From NCBI GenBank assembly GCA_947359465.1, contig OX375873.1, forward strand, positions 135,858,899-135,922,898: a DNA stretch of 64,000 nucleotides, written 5' to 3'. Numbering within the stretch: position 1 is the stretch's first letter; each line of letters begins with the position of its first letter. Origin of the DNA: Metellina segmentata (Eukaryota; Arthropoda; Arachnida; Araneae; Tetragnathidae). Shown piece after piece: positions 14,001 through 22,864 of this stretch. The notes under the pieces are model-generated. The model made no database searches. It saw only the letters and a program-made list of their open reading frames with translations, and had not been told where the DNA came from. The position numbers and the translations under genes are program-made.

Positions 14001-14561
14001 AGTGGGGTGCCAGCTCAGTTGTTAACCTGACGGTGGTTCAAAAGGCCTCGGATACATACCGAAGTTACGGTCCGAGGACACCTCATCATGGCGAACCATT
14101 ATCAAGATAACGTGCGGGCGCAAAACCTGACCACTCACCGAATGTCCACACCGCGCTAACACGAGGACATTTGAGGCCACGGCATATTTAACGTCCACCA
14201 GCCCCATGTACGCGACTTCTTTTGGGTTGAACCTTGTTTCGAATTCGCAATCGTCCGGCTGCTAATACGCTAATTTGGATACAAATTCAATCCTAAAAAC
14301 AACTGTATCTATCGAACTCACTCTGTTCTCTCAACAGGGAAAGAAGATCAGTTCATGAAGCTGAAGCCGAATCAGAACCAGTTACTGACGCCTTTTGACT
14401 ACGATTCCATCATGTTATATGGATCCAGCTCCTTCTCAAAAGATCGAAGAAACCTGCGAACCATGGTGGGAAAGAATAAGGAATACCTGAGGGATGTCCT
14501 CTCCAAAGGCAAACTGGCGCAGAGTGACATATTGAGAATAAAGAAGCTTTACAACTGTTGA
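2002..14561 (+). CDS. Astacin A: secreted M12A zinc metalloprotease, six exons
   Basis: Exons are 2002-2062, 4168-4241, 6176-6263, 11003-11111, 13435-13610 and 14338-14561, giving 732 nt and 243 residues. The phases (1,0,1,2,1) match those of the neighbouring paralogues and every junction has GT and AG. Residues 1-17 are a hydrophobic signal peptide. The propeptide carries F-G-G-D-I-L-G at 34-40, the F-x-G-D-x-x-G motif whose Asp37 is expected to bind zinc in the zymogen. The mature enzyme probably starts after Asp-Arg at 46-47. The zinc site [11 protein letters not shown] is at 139-149 and the Met-turn SIMLY at 193-197. Four Cys (in TCIRF, at 112 and 131, and the final residue 243) fit the two conserved astacin disulfides. 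There is no C-terminal accessory domain. Exon 3 has two overlapping GTAAGT donors; the second (after 6263) was chosen because it keeps the family phase. It is more diverged than B and C. By family it is a secreted endopeptidase of venom or digestive fluid; which one is not decidable here. Confidence 0.88.
2063..3503. other. Intron 1 of astacin A, unique part
   Basis: AT-rich intronic sequence. I see no coding signal and no recognised repeat before the Tc1 remnant at 3504. Confidence 0.5.
3504..4060 (+). mobile_element. Internally deleted Tc1-type transposon (557 bp)
   Basis: Inverted ends are seen: TACACTACCCTACAATCATGG-type at the left, and a right end whose complement starts TACACTATACCCTACAAT. 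Between them is only the C-terminal half of a transposase, with QDDTAPCH and [12 protein letters not shown] marking the second and third catalytic positions. The DNA-binding domain is missing and the frame is broken near 3570 and 3872. It sits in intron 1 of astacin A. A sister copy with the same deletion structure is at 10362-10930. Confidence 0.8.
4636..4948 (-). repeat. tRNA-derived SINE, near full length
   Basis: On the minus strand it reads a tRNA-like head (complement of GAACCCACAACCCTCCGG and of the GGGCTACCGCG region), then the common body ending near GCAACACAAAGGGCTATTGG. It lies in intron 2 of astacin A. Short open frames across it are chance. Confidence 0.75.
5019..5185 (-). repeat. 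SINE body fragment, minus strand
   Basis: It contains GAGCAACACAACGGGCTATT, GGGAAAGATCCGAGGACAA and CACCTGAGCTGGCACCCCA, the reverse complement of the SINE 3' half. The tRNA head is absent. It abuts a 31-bp tandem array and faces an opposite-strand copy beyond it. Confidence 0.8.
5195..5349 (+). repeat. 31-bp tandem repeat, about five copies
   Basis: The unit starts GTGTACCTACAGATTGAATG and repeats at 5195, 5226, 5257, 5288 and 5319, the last being diverged. The second and third copies differ by one base. The array lies exactly between two oppositely oriented SINE fragments. Confidence 0.85.
5368..5545 (+). repeat. SINE body fragment, plus strand
   Basis: From GGGGTGTGGAAGTTCAGAG through CATCTGACCGTGGTTCAAAA to CCAATAGCCCGGTGGG and a TACCTACC tail. 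It is the inverted partner of the fragment at 5019-5185. A T run followed by a run of at least ten G lies downstream at about 5571-5594. Confidence 0.8.
5600..6175. other. Rest of intron 2 of astacin A
   Basis: AT-rich intron sequence up to the exon 3 acceptor TTGTAG; nothing recognised. Confidence 0.5.
6611..8029 (-). mobile_element. Tc1-type transposon with both inverted ends, inactive
   Basis: The ends are near-perfect inverted repeats (TACACTCCTTGCCATAAAAA at the left; the complement of the right end starts TACACTCATTGCCATAAAAA), both including the TA target. The transposase runs on the minus strand from 7795 ([19 protein letters not shown]) to the stop at 6828, but is split by frameshifts or stops near 7625, 7450 and 7340. 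The motifs [23 protein letters not shown] and [10 protein letters not shown] are visible. In the last, the position that is Glu or Asp in active Tc1 enzymes reads Lys. The copy lies in intron 3 of astacin A and is a non-autonomous relic. Confidence 0.9.
8030..9760. other. Intron 3 of astacin A, no recognised feature
   Basis: This 1.7-kb stretch holds AT-rich and some GC-neutral sequence. I recognise no repeat family or coding region; the open frames of 60-104 codons show no protein family I know. Confidence 0.4.
9762..9972 (+). repeat. SINE copy, 5'-truncated, plus strand
   Basis: Starts in AAAGGGAGCTGGTGCATGTT and carries the body words TGTGGAGGTTTGGAG, CCGTGGTTCAAAG and GTTGTGTTGCTCCAGTGCGA. 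The tRNA head is missing. Located in intron 3 of astacin A. Confidence 0.75.
10011..10148. repeat. Two short SINE fragments in opposite orientation
   Basis: GTCGTCTGACCGTGATTCAA at the left is in plus orientation. GGGAAAGATCAGAGGACAAC and TGGTCAGATGACGAG at the right are the complement. The arrangement is a small inverted pair. Confidence 0.6.
10362..10930 (+). mobile_element. Internally deleted Tc1-type transposon (569 bp), sister of 3504-4060
   Basis: Ends TACACTACCCTACAATAATG and the complement TACACTACCCCTACAATAAT. Inside are the transposase fragments [20 protein letters not shown] and [10 protein letters not shown] with a frame break after it. The catalytic Asp and N-terminal domain are missing. 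Located in intron 3 of astacin A, 74 bases before exon 4. Confidence 0.82.
11147..11441 (+). repeat. SINE, near full length, plus strand
   Basis: Head with an A-box-like stretch (GCGGTAGACAGGTTGGAAGA) and a B-box-like GGGTTCAGAATTGAAATCC, then the common body and a TACCTACCTA tail. Located in intron 4 of astacin A directly after exon 4. Confidence 0.75.
11585..11850 (-). repeat. SINE copy, minus strand, diverged
   Basis: CAAAACAAAGGGCTATTG, GGGAAAGATTCTGGGACAA and GAGCTGGCATCCA read as the reverse of the SINE body. GTTTCGAACTCGCAACCCTT marks the complement of the B box of the head. Confidence 0.7.
11851..12290. other. Intron 4 of astacin A
   Basis: AT-rich. The word GCGCGATTCTTA(C/T)AACTTT occurs twice, at about 12107 and 12169, suggesting a short 61-bp-spaced duplication. 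No coding signal. Confidence 0.4.
12292..12352 (-). repeat. Copy of the short ATGGCGCAA dispersed element
   Basis: On the minus strand it reads GGTTGGTAGTTTC, TTTATGGCACAAATG and TGTTGCGCCAGATACAA, matching the element at 1377-1468 and 50228-50321. A similar stretch is at 13258-13315, on the other side of the Helitron. Confidence 0.45.
12568..13153 (+). mobile_element. Non-autonomous Helitron (586 bp)
   Basis: The element starts TCTATATATATTATTCTCTT after an A and ends GGGGGCGGGCCCCCTAG before a T. This is the Helitron pattern: TC at the 5' end, a GC-rich hairpin and a CTRR-type 3' end, inserted between A and T. Near the 3' end are several small palindromes (GGATTGC/GCAATCC, GGTTCGC/GCGAACC). 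It has no helicase coding. An inverted copy with the same ends is at 20245-20894. It lies in intron 4 of astacin A. Confidence 0.85.
13435..13610 (+). CDS. Astacin A exon 5 (zinc-binding exon)
   Basis: This 176-nt exon enters in phase 2 and leaves in phase 1, the same length as exon 5 in all the paralogues. It encodes the second and third conserved Cys, [11 protein letters not shown] with three zinc-ligand His and the catalytic Glu, and the following HEQNRSDRD signature. Confidence 0.92.
13840..14041 (+). repeat. SINE copy, plus strand, old
   Basis: Diverged tRNA head (TGGTAGACTAGATGATAGAG) and body to GGTGCCAGCTCAGTTGTTAA and CTGACGGTGGTTCAAAA, where it stops. In intron 5 of astacin A. Confidence 0.6.
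14042..14275 (-). repeat. SINE copy, minus strand, old
   Basis: GAGGACATTTGAGGCCACGG, TTTAACGTCCACCAGCCCC and TTTCGAATTCGCAATCGTCC read as the complement of the body and head. With 13840-14041 it forms an inverted pair. Confidence 0.65.
14338..14561 (+). CDS. Astacin A exon 6 (Met-turn and C-terminus)
   Basis: The exon follows a TCTCTCAACAG acceptor, encodes [10 protein letters not shown] with the Met-turn and zinc-site Tyr, and ends in a Cys directly before TGA. It is 3 nt longer than exon 6 of B and C. A degraded copy of this exon lies at 36770-37045. Confidence 0.9.
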
Positions 14562-14643
14562 GGCAGATTCGAAAAGGCGGCAGAAAAGAAGACTTCTGTG
14601 TATATTCTCGTTTGCAATGTTCCATTTTATAAGGTTCTTATGA

Positions 14644-14649
14644 AATAAA
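14644..14649 (+). terminator. Poly(A) signal of astacin A
   Basis: AATAAA lies 83 bases after the stop codon, followed by a GT-rich stretch. This is a normal 3' end for the gene. Confidence 0.7.
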
Positions 14650-14784
14650 GCGTGTTGAGGTGTAGTAAATAGTTTTGTTTGGATAGATAGAGATAATAAT
14701 TTTCTTAAATTGAGGTATAATTTATATTTTGCTTTGGGTTACATTATTCAATGGTTGCAAACGGCTGGTCATCTAACAACGACA

Positions 14785-14990
14785 GAATCTACGTGGAGGC
14801 ACGTTAAATCTGTCGTGGCCTCAAATGTTCTCACACTGGCTGGTGTGGAAGTTTATGAGAATGAGAGGCCACCTCAGATTTTAACTTCGTCATCAGATAG
14901 TGGTTCGAAAGGACGAGGTGTTTATCCTCGAATCTTTCTCTTTGAGATTCATCCCGGTCAGTCGCCAATAGCTCGCTGTGTTGCGCTGAA
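14785..14990 (+). repeat. SINE copy, plus strand, joined to an inverted stub
   Basis: AGGCACGTTAAATCTGTCGT through TCATCAGATAGTGGTTCGAA to GTCGCCAATAGCTCGCTGTG. The end of the element is then mirrored at 14991-15014, making a palindrome of 20-bp arms. Confidence 0.75.
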
Positions 14991-15010
14991 GCAACACAGC
15001 GAGCTATTGG
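14965..15010. repeat. 20-bp perfect palindrome at a SINE 3' end
   Basis: The left arm CCAATAGCTCGCTGTGTTGC (14965-14984) is exactly complementary to 14991-15010 around a 6-base centre. With one mismatch the arms extend a few bases further. Confidence 0.9.
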
Positions 15011-15312
15011 TGACAACTATTACCGTTCAGCAAATGGTATTCAACTACCTACCGTTCAACCCAATAGCAAATTATGTGATATTCTTAGCTTGAGAAAAGG
15101 TAACAAGCCAACTTTTGCTCTGAAAAGGGAATCTGAAACCCTTTGAACTACTAAACATTTTATACAGGTATTTACATTTACACACGAAAACACTGATGAA
15201 AAAGCAGATCATATAACAATAAAAAGAGTAAAGAATAGTTTTAAAATAAATTTTAAAATTAATACAAACCTTATTCCAAATAAAATAAGAAAACAATTAC
15301 ATGGCATGATAT

Positions 15313-15501
15313 GGGTAATGGTAATGGTAATTTTAGTTAACGTCGTGCTAGAGCAACACAACGGGCTATTGACGACGGTCCGGGATCAGTCCCTTAAGGG
15401 AAAGATCCGAGGACAACACCTCGTAATTTTGAACCACGGTGAGATGACGAAGCAACACCTGAGCTGGCACCCCACTCTCCAAACTTCCACGCCAACCCAA
15501 C
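15313..15501 (-). repeat. SINE copy, minus strand, young-looking
   Basis: Begins with a tail expanded as GGTAATGGTAATGGTAATTT, the complement of a TTACC-rich 3' tail, then GAGCAACACAACGGGCTATT and the body to CACGCCAACCCAACG. The head is missing. Confidence 0.85.
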
Positions 15502-15626
15502 GGCATGATATGGGATAAAACAGGATACACAATGGTCTTCTAAGTTTTAGCTTACAGAAAGAGTACATATTTTCCACACTGTTTTTTTTTCTCACAGAGC
15601 TAATTTATAATTACAAATATTTCGGG

Positions 15627-15760
15627 TCATCTGAAAGTGGTTCAAAATTACGAGGTGTTGTCCTCGGATCTTTCCAATAAGGGTCTTATCCCGGACCGTC
15701 GTCAATAGCCCACTGTGTTGCTCTAGAACGACGTTAACTATAAATTACCAATTATTACCA
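15627..15760 (+). repeat. SINE 3' half, plus strand
   Basis: GTGGTTCAAAATTACGAGGT through CCCGGACCGTCGTCAATAGC to a TTACCAATTATTACC tail. 5'-truncated. Confidence 0.8.
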
Positions 15761-15896
15761 AACATTTCGGGGGTAGATTCTCATGGTGCTTCACATACGT
15801 GTTGCAACCTTTCCTTCAGAAAGAAATCATCCACCTATTTTACCCAGTGTGTAATCCATCGTTCTTTCACTTTGGGATTGATTCCGGGCAGCCACC

Positions 15897-16178
15897 GGGG
15901 TCGTGGTACCCCGGTTGGAAAAGTGGAAGGGGTTGTCCGGTTGATAATGTATTAACAACAAGACGGTTGCGAGTTCGAGTCCAACCAAAGACCGTCGTGT
16001 ACAAAGGGAGCTGGTGTATGTTAAATTTGCCGTGGCCCACAAGTCTTCACGTCGGCATGGTATGGAATTTCGGAGAGTGGAGTGCCAGCTCAGGTGTGAC
16101 CGCGTCATCTGACCGTGGTTCGAATTACGTGATGTTGTCTGCCCATCTTTCCTTTCGGATTTGATCCCGGACCGTCTC
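15897..16178 (+). repeat. SINE, near full length, plus strand
   Basis: Head with GTTGCGAGTTCGAGTCCAAC (B-box-like), then GGGAGCTGGTGTATGTTAAA and the body up to GATTTGATCCCGGACCGTC. Confidence 0.75.
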
Positions 16179-16180
16179 TC

Positions 16181-16375
16181 GTCATCTCAACATGGTTCAA
16201 AATTACGTGGTATTGTCTTCGGATCTATTCCTTATGGGATTGACCGTCGTCAATAGCCCGCTGTGTTGCTCTAGAACGACGTTAACTAAAATTACCATTA
16301 CCTTCCGAACAGTCGTCAATAGCCCGTTGTGTTGCTCTAGTATGACGTTAATTACAATTAGCAATTATCTTTCGG
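16181..16375 (+). repeat. Two SINE 3' ends in tandem, plus strand
   Basis: One copy runs to CGTTAACTAAAATTACCATT. A second repeats from AACAGTCGTCAATAGCCCG to the TTAGCAATTA tail. Both lack the 5' half. Confidence 0.75.
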
Positions 16376-16446
16376 TAATGGTAATTTTAGTTAACGTCGT
16401 ACTAGAGCAACACAACGGGCTATTGACGACGGTCCGGAATTGTAAT
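16376..16446 (-). repeat. SINE 3' end fragment, minus strand
   Basis: GGTAATGGTAATTTTAGTTA followed by GAGCAACACAACGGGCTATT and GACGACGGTCCGGAATTG, where it stops. Confidence 0.75.
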
Positions 16447-16751
16447 TGTAATTGTAATTTTTAGTTAACGTCGTACTAGAGCAACACAACGGGCTATGGA
16501 CGACGGTCCGGGATCAGTCCCTTAAGGGAAAGATCCGAGGACAACATCTCGTAATTTTGAACCACGGTCAGATGACGAAGCAACACCTGAGCTGGCACCC
16601 CACTCTCCAAACTTCCACGCCAACCCAACGTGAGGACTTTCGGCCACGACAGATTTAAGGTGCACCAGCCGCCTCTACACCATACGTTTACAAACATCCA
16701 TGCCCGGACCCGGATTCGAACCAGGAACCTTCCGATCTAGAGGCTAACACA
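16447..16751 (-). repeat. SINE with Glu-like tRNA head, minus strand, near full length
   Basis: From GTAATTGTAATTTTTAGTTA through the body (GACGACGGTCCGGGATCAGT, CACCTGAGCTGGCACCCCA) to the complement of the head, with GGATTCGAACCAGGAACCTT as B-box complement and TCTAGAGGCTAACAC. It is very similar to the plus copy at 47161-47497. Confidence 0.85.
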
Positions 16752-16763
16752 ATTATCTTTCGG

Positions 16764-17040
16764 AGATGGTAGGAAGGTATTTTAATTTGCGTCGTATTAG
16801 AGCAGCACAACGGGCTATTGGAGACGGTTGTGTCAATCCCCAAGAGAAAGATCGTAGGACGACACCACGTCATTTTGAACTGCGGTCAGATGACGTGGCA
16901 ACACCTAAGCTCGCACCCCACCTCTCCAAACTTCCACACCACGCCAACGTGTGGACATTCGAGGCCACGACAGATTGGACGCAAGAGACGACGATCTTTG
17001 GTTGAATTCGAAATCCTTCGATTGCGAATCCTTTACTCAT
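16764..17040 (-). repeat. SINE copy, minus strand, second head type
   Basis: GTAGGAAGGTATTTTAATTT tail complement, GCAGCACAACGGGCTATTGG, body, then TTGGTTGAATTCGAAATCCT for the head. Ends against a plus-strand fragment. Confidence 0.75.
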
Positions 17041-17168
17041 ATGACCGTGGTTCAAAATTACTTGGTGTTGTCCTCGGATCCTTTCCCTTGGGGGATTGAT
17101 CCCGGACCGTCGTCAATAGCCCGTTGTGTTGCTCAAGAAAGACATTAATTACAAATACCAATTACCTA
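17041..17168 (+). repeat. SINE 3' half, plus strand
   Basis: ATGACCGTGGTTCAAAATTA through CCCGGACCGTCGTCAATAGC to ACCAATTACCTACC. Confidence 0.8.
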
Positions 17169-18589
17169 CCACAACTTGCGGATATGAAAAATATTACGAA
17201 CTATATGTATAAGGTGTTGTGTCGCCATCTATCGTGGTAGAAACGCTTTATTAATGCGAGGATTCTAGAAATGTGTACTAGAGTGGTGAACACCCTAGGA
17301 ATTTTGAAGAAGGGAAAGACTAAATAAAATACAAGCCCTTTATGCAGAAGGGATTTTTTTTAAACAGGACACCCATACATTAATTGAGACATTTGTTGCC
17401 CCTCAAGAAGATAGATGTGCGAAAAAAAATTTAGTAATGACAAATGGAGAAGTTTCTACATTGAAATACTCAGCTTGTTGAGAGGGCTTCTTTGAAACAT
17501 TTATTGAAATATTTACCTTATTAAACACTGAATGAAGAACCAGATTTTCACTATAAATTATACCACTAAACATTCTATGATGCAAAAAACAAACTAAGGC
17601 ATTCAATAACTGTCGCGTATTTCATAAAAATAAATTAAATATTATTTTATTATTACTTGTATTGTAATATACAAATGTATGTACTCAATATGTTCATTTT
17701 TATTGTGTTGGTTTCTTATCCCTATTTCTGGTTACATTAAAAAATTCGAAAAAATTAAACTTATAGTAACAAAATTATTGCAAGCATTTTGCTTATATTA
17801 AGGGTACAATTGATGTAAATAAGCCGATTAGAGGCATGCAATTGAAATAGTTGGAGGAAATAATGAGTTAAATAATAGGTGGTTTTTTTATAAACTCGAA
17901 ATACAGAATGCATTTATTGATTTACATCAATTTGCAGAATTAAGTGAAAAAAATGTAAGACTCGCTAACTAATGACGTGATCCAGTTTCATTAAACTCAC
18001 TTCAATTAGCCGGGCATTCGGAAAACAAATTTCATAAAATCAGGATCACGTGATCAGCTCTCAGCCTCTCATCCTTTAATTAGCTGCATGCAAATAATAC
18101 CAAAGATGAATTAATATCTTAAAATGAATAATGCGTACTAGAAATCCAGTACTGAGTAATGTAAATGTGGTAATCGGAACTCCGGATTTGTTGCCTATTA
18201 TTGCGTAGCTTCTATCCGTATCTTGTAATATGTAACACACGGCTGTGTTTAAGACGAATCAGGGTTCTTAAAACGAGATAACAAACTGCAATTTATTCAT
18301 AGCTTTTTGCAAATACTTTCTAGCAGATTCTTAGACTTATCTCCCAACCTCAACTGTGATTGTTCCAATCTCTACGATAAAGAGCACGTGAGATTTCCAT
18401 CAGCTGTGAACAGAGCCTTGACATTTCTAAAGCAATCGTGTGTCTTTTCTTGAATGTATTTGAATCTCTCTCAAACGGATATTGTTAAATATACAGGAGA
18501 TTAGAGGTTTTTTTTGCTATCGATATAATGTAACGGATATAATTATCTATGATGTAACGGATATAATCCCAGGTACAGAATTATGTTCC
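17169..18589. other. AT-rich spacer between astacins A and B
   Basis: No coding region or known repeat recognised in these 1.4 kb. Confidence 0.45.
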
Positions 18590-19075
18590 TGGGATTCCAA
18601 TCAACTCCAATCAACTGCAATGGTTCTGCAGGTATTTTGTCGAATTTTGAAATCTGCAGTCAAATCAGAAAAAGACGCAAGACACAATTATCGACTAAAT
18701 TTTTATTACATACTTATAATAAAACACACATATCAAAATTAATTAACTTACTTTTTTTTTTAAACCAAGGTATACTTCCAGAATTTTTAATTCTGTATAT
18801 AACTTTTTTGAAGTTAACTATTTTGTCATTGACATAGAAGAAGTGTTATTTATAAAGTGTATGTGGTAATTTGGGACGGTGCAGTTGTTCCGTAGCTAGA
18901 GAAGAGAAAAAAGGTGTGGTAAGAAGCGCGCTTTGCACTGCAGATTACTTATGATAACTTATGATTAAAACAAAAATCGGCCAAAATTTTGATAAAATTT
19001 AGGACAAATTGTTCTGTAAAGACTTAGTTTGTTCTGCGATGTATGTCGCAGTTTTAAGCCCTTTCTGCTCCCGGG
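18590..19075 (+). repeat. Dispersed repeat of about 480 bp, inverted partner at 51300-51770
   Basis: Shared words include ATCGGCCAAAATTTTGATAA, AAGTTAACTATTTTGTCATT, TTCCGTAGCTAGAGAAGAGA and ACTTTCTGC/CTTTCTGCTCCCGGG. The second copy is on the opposite strand in intron 4 of astacin C. Termini and class are not resolved. Confidence 0.7.
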
Positions 19076-19319
19076 GATATAATTATCTATTTTGTAACGG
19101 ATATTATTATCTATGTATAAAGTAATGGATCTACTTAACCTGTATTTTTATGTCGTGATGTGTAAGTTTTTAGACCAGGGACTCTTGCACCAGAGATACT
19201 AAAACTCATAAAAAGTTTTGATTGAATATTTGAAACTTTCTAAAAGAAAATTTTAAAGAATGTTCCAAGAAAAATACATTTCCATCTACTTATGCAGAAA
19301 GCTCCAGTAACAAAGAGCG

Positions 19320-19597
19320 CCGTGAAAGCCCAGTTTGTAGAGTAACGGATTAGCAAAGGTGGACCCAACGAAGGACCGTCGTGTATGTGGGTAATCTATC
19401 GATGCCTCTAATGTCATCACGTTGGCGTGGTGTGGAAGTTTATAGAGTCAGTTGCCAGTTATGATGTTAATCTCGCGATCTGACCGTGGTTTAAAATTTG
19501 AGGTGTTGTCCTCGGATCTTTACTTTAGGGATACATTTCGGACCGTCTCCAATAGCCCGCTGTGTTTCTCCAATGCGACGTTAATTCAATTGCCGCC
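19320..19597 (+). repeat. SINE, near full length, plus strand
   Basis: Head AAGCCCAGTTTGTAGAGTAA, then ACGTTGGCGTGGTGTGGAAG, CTGACCGTGGTTTAAAAT and CCAATAGCCCGCTGTGTTTC. Confidence 0.75.
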
Positions 19598-20025
19598 ATG
19601 TCTTGAAAGTACGTCAATAGTATAGTTTAATTGATATGTTAGAGACTGGACTGGCATCTTCGGTCCTTTGAGTATAGCAAGGCTATAGGCTGTCACGGGA
19701 ATCATTATCGATTATCGAATTTCGGAAAAGTGTGTGGTCATATGAAATGGAACGTATATAAAACTGTATGTGAGGAATTTCCAGCGTAATCAAACAACCG
19801 AAAGATGATTCTTTCACTTCCGGTTACCAAATACGAACTACATTCACACACAGGAAGCATGTGTTTTATCCCAAAAATACAATCGCAATCTACAGTTAGC
19901 CTTAGTCCTTGTTCACATGAGGAGTTTTCTAACGCGCGTTTTCGAGGTTCGTATTCCGTTAGCATTGAATTAAATAAGCATAAAATTCTACGCCAGATCT
20001 ATACCAAAACCAAACATATTATTTA

Positions 20026-20118
20026 ATTATTTACCATTTGATTATTTAATTATTTTTAATTATTTACCATTTGATTATTTAATTATTTCTTTAAATAAGT
20101 AATTATTTATTTATTTAA
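20026..20118. repeat. ATTATTT-type low-complexity tract
   Basis: ATTATTTAATTATTTACC words repeat several times in tandem with little else. Confidence 0.7.
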
Positions 20119-20244
20119 AGAAAATCACATTTAAGGTATCGATCTGTGGTGTAAAACCTTCTCCAAATTTCAAATCCCTTGAAATTTTCACTCAATCTTC
20201 AACGATTGCAAAGATAAAAACTTGAATTAAAAGAATAAAGAACA

Positions 20245-20894
20245 CTAGGGGGTCCGCCCCCTGCTCGCTGACGCTCGCCAACCCCCGGAGGATTGCTTCG
20301 CAATCCTCATTGGTTCGCTGAGCGAACCTATGCTCGCTTCGCTCGCATCAATGAAGACACGTGTCCTAGCAGAAGGGATTGATTACAAAATATGATATTC
20401 AAAAAAAAATATTTTTCAAATCTAAATTTGTTGTATTACATAAAAGATATATACAGTACCTCTGGAATCAGAATTTAAATGAAAACTTTGAGCAAATTTT
20501 TACTCGCAATGTGAGCGCTGCTTTGGAAATTGAATACCCAGCATGTTGTTTGTGTGTACATTTCCCCAGTACTCGAGCCACCCATACACTTTTTGACTGA
20601 GTTTGTTGTCGAAAGTTGTAGTGCACGCGTCTTGTTGTACTATAATTGTTAGCCTTGAAAAGGACCGTTTTTTAAATAGCCCTGAAAAGATCCTCCGCTT
20701 TCTTAGATTTCTATTACAAACCGCAACAGCTCGTCTAAAATTCATTTTTTTTTCAATAAAATTTCATCCGATAACGCTATAGATTCAAATGAGGCGCGCG
20801 GCTCCTAGTAAACAAACAATCGCACAATGTTGCCAAAACGCGGTAACAAATAACGTCTTTTTTGCGTGCCACGTAAGAGAAATATATATATAGA
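20245..20894 (-). mobile_element. Non-autonomous Helitron (650 bp), inverted copy
   Basis: On the minus strand it starts TCTATATATATATTTCTCTT after an A and ends in CTAG before a T, as does the copy at 12568-13153, with which it shares most of its length. The 3' region holds stacked palindromes such as GGATTGCTTCGCAATCC and TGCTCGCTTCGCTCGCA. No transposase coding. Confidence 0.85.
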
Positions 20895-20989
20895 TAATTT
20901 AATGCTTACGGAAAGCGGACCACGAAAACGCCTCATGTGAACATGGCCATTTAATTGTAGTTTCAGATTTTTAACAAACGCATTTTAAA

Positions 20990-21292
20990 GTAGGTAGGTA
21001 TTGTATTTTAATTATCATCGCAATGGAACGTATATGGTGGTATTGGTCCTGGATCAACCCCAAAGGGAAAGATCCTAGGACAACACCACGCGTTTTTGAA
21101 CCACGGTCAGTTGACGATGCGATACCTGACCTGGCATCCCACTCTCCAAACTTCCAGACCTTGCTAACGTGAGGACATTTGAGGCCACGACGTGCAACAC
21201 CCCCTTGGTACACGACGGTCTATGTTTAGATTGGAACTCGGAACCCTCAGTTTGCTGATCCGATGCTCTTCCAACCGGGATGCCGTGGGCTC
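20990..21292 (-). repeat. SINE, near full length, minus strand
   Basis: GTAGGTAGGTATTGTATTTT tail, GGGAAAGATCCTAGGACAAC, TGAGGACATTTGAGGCCACG, and a head complement ending CTCTTCCAACCGGGATGCCG. Confidence 0.8.
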
Positions 21293-21332
21293 TGAAAGCA
21301 TCTCAGGAGAGAGATTGAATAATTTGTTTCTT

Positions 21333-22250
21333 CTAGGGGGCTCCGCCCCATGCTCGCCAACCCCCGAGAAAACCCCCAGATATTTGGTTTGCTTCGCAAA
21401 CCAACACTCCTGTCGCAAGTGATTTCGCCTTTTTTTTTAAACTCTCAAAGCACCCTAAACTAATAGCCGCATCAGCAACAAAAAACATCTACATCTTGTT
21501 CCCTGTACAATTTTAAATAAACCACGTTAATCTCATAATATTCTGATCTGTACTTAATCCGCAAACCGTCTGATAATCGAGTTGAAAAAACAATCATGAC
21601 GTCACAGCGAGTTTCAAGGGCATTTGGCAAACCCGTCAGTGAGAAAATATAACCTTTATTTCCGTGAAGTAGATTGAACGCAATCCTACCGCGATCTAAA
21701 AAATACGAAATTTTCGCATCGAATTTATTTATTAACTAATTTTAAAAATAATTGTACCGCAAGAAAGAGTACATTCTAAGGTATACTGCGATGTTTTCAG
21801 ATTTAAAAACTAATAGTAATAAGGTATTGATATGACAGTTTTAACAAAAAAAATTACGAAAATATCCCGATTTTTCCCGAATTTCAAAAGAATATTTTAT
21901 CAAGAACCAAATTGAAATTTCTAAAAAAAACTCGACGAGCTGCAAAAATTGACATTTGGAGATATTCTGAAAAAAAATCACGCCGAAGACTGAAAATTTC
22001 GACGTCTTTTGCTCACTTACGATAGAAATTTCGCTTATTCAATTTTGGCGCTTAATAAACCCTAAACTAATAGCCGCATCGCAACAAAACCTTCAAAATT
22101 GTCCAGGAAACATGATGAAGAACAAACCATGTTAATTTCGTAATTTTTTTATTCGTACTTTCTCGGGAAACCTATTAAGAATCCAACCAAAAAACTCAGT
22201 TTTCAATCCTGCGGTGGCGGTGGTAACTCTTTTTAATATAGGGAGACGCG
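21333..22250 (-). mobile_element. Possible third Helitron-like element
   Basis: CTAGGGGGCTCCGCCCC at 21333 resembles the CTAG hairpin end of the two Helitrons, and GGTTTGCTTCGCAAACC is a further palindrome. A 150-bp stretch containing CTAAACTAATAGCCGCATC occurs twice, at about 21455 and 22067. The flanking base at the CTAG side does not fit the A/T rule and the 5' end was not fixed, so this is tentative. Confidence 0.4.
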
Positions 22251-22623
22251 TTCATGGAAAAAAAAAACATCACTCCCTTTTACACTAATGTATAGTGTGC
22301 TAAACAACTAACATCATTTCTGAAATTTCTCTAAGGAGACTCACATAGAATTATGACAAAACAACACCCGCAAGAATATTGAATACAGACGAGGACAAAT
22401 GCCAAGACTAATTAAAAGAATTCTGTCAGGAGGGAATTGTTGAAAATGAATCCGCAAAGACGTGGAAGGAGAGTATTAGCTGAGAGAACCTGCCAAGAAC
22501 GTTCATTGGCAGGAAATGAGGGTTTCTATTCTATTCTACATCACACGTGCACCTTAAGTGTTGGGATTTCAGATGCTCGTTAAATCTTAGAAATGCATCA
22601 TCGATGGGAAAAGTTAGGTATTT

Positions 22624-22858
22624 TCATTAACATCACACAGGAGCAACATAAAGGGATATTGGCGACGGTACTGGGTCCATCCCGGAGGGAAAGATCCGAG
22701 TCATTTCATTTTGAACCACTGTCTGATAATCCGATCAACACCTGTGCTGGCACCCGACTCTCGACCACACCAGGCAAACGTAAGGACATTTGAAGCCCCG
22801 ACAAATTTAGCGTGTCCACCAGCCCCCACCTAAACGACGGTCTTCGGTTCGATTTCGC
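22624..22858 (-). repeat. SINE copy, minus strand
   Basis: ACAGGAGCAACATAAAGGGA, GGAGGGAAAGATCCGAG, CACCAGCCCCCACCTAAACG and the start of the head complement. Truncated at the next repeat. Confidence 0.75.
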
Positions 22859-22864
22859 CGACGT

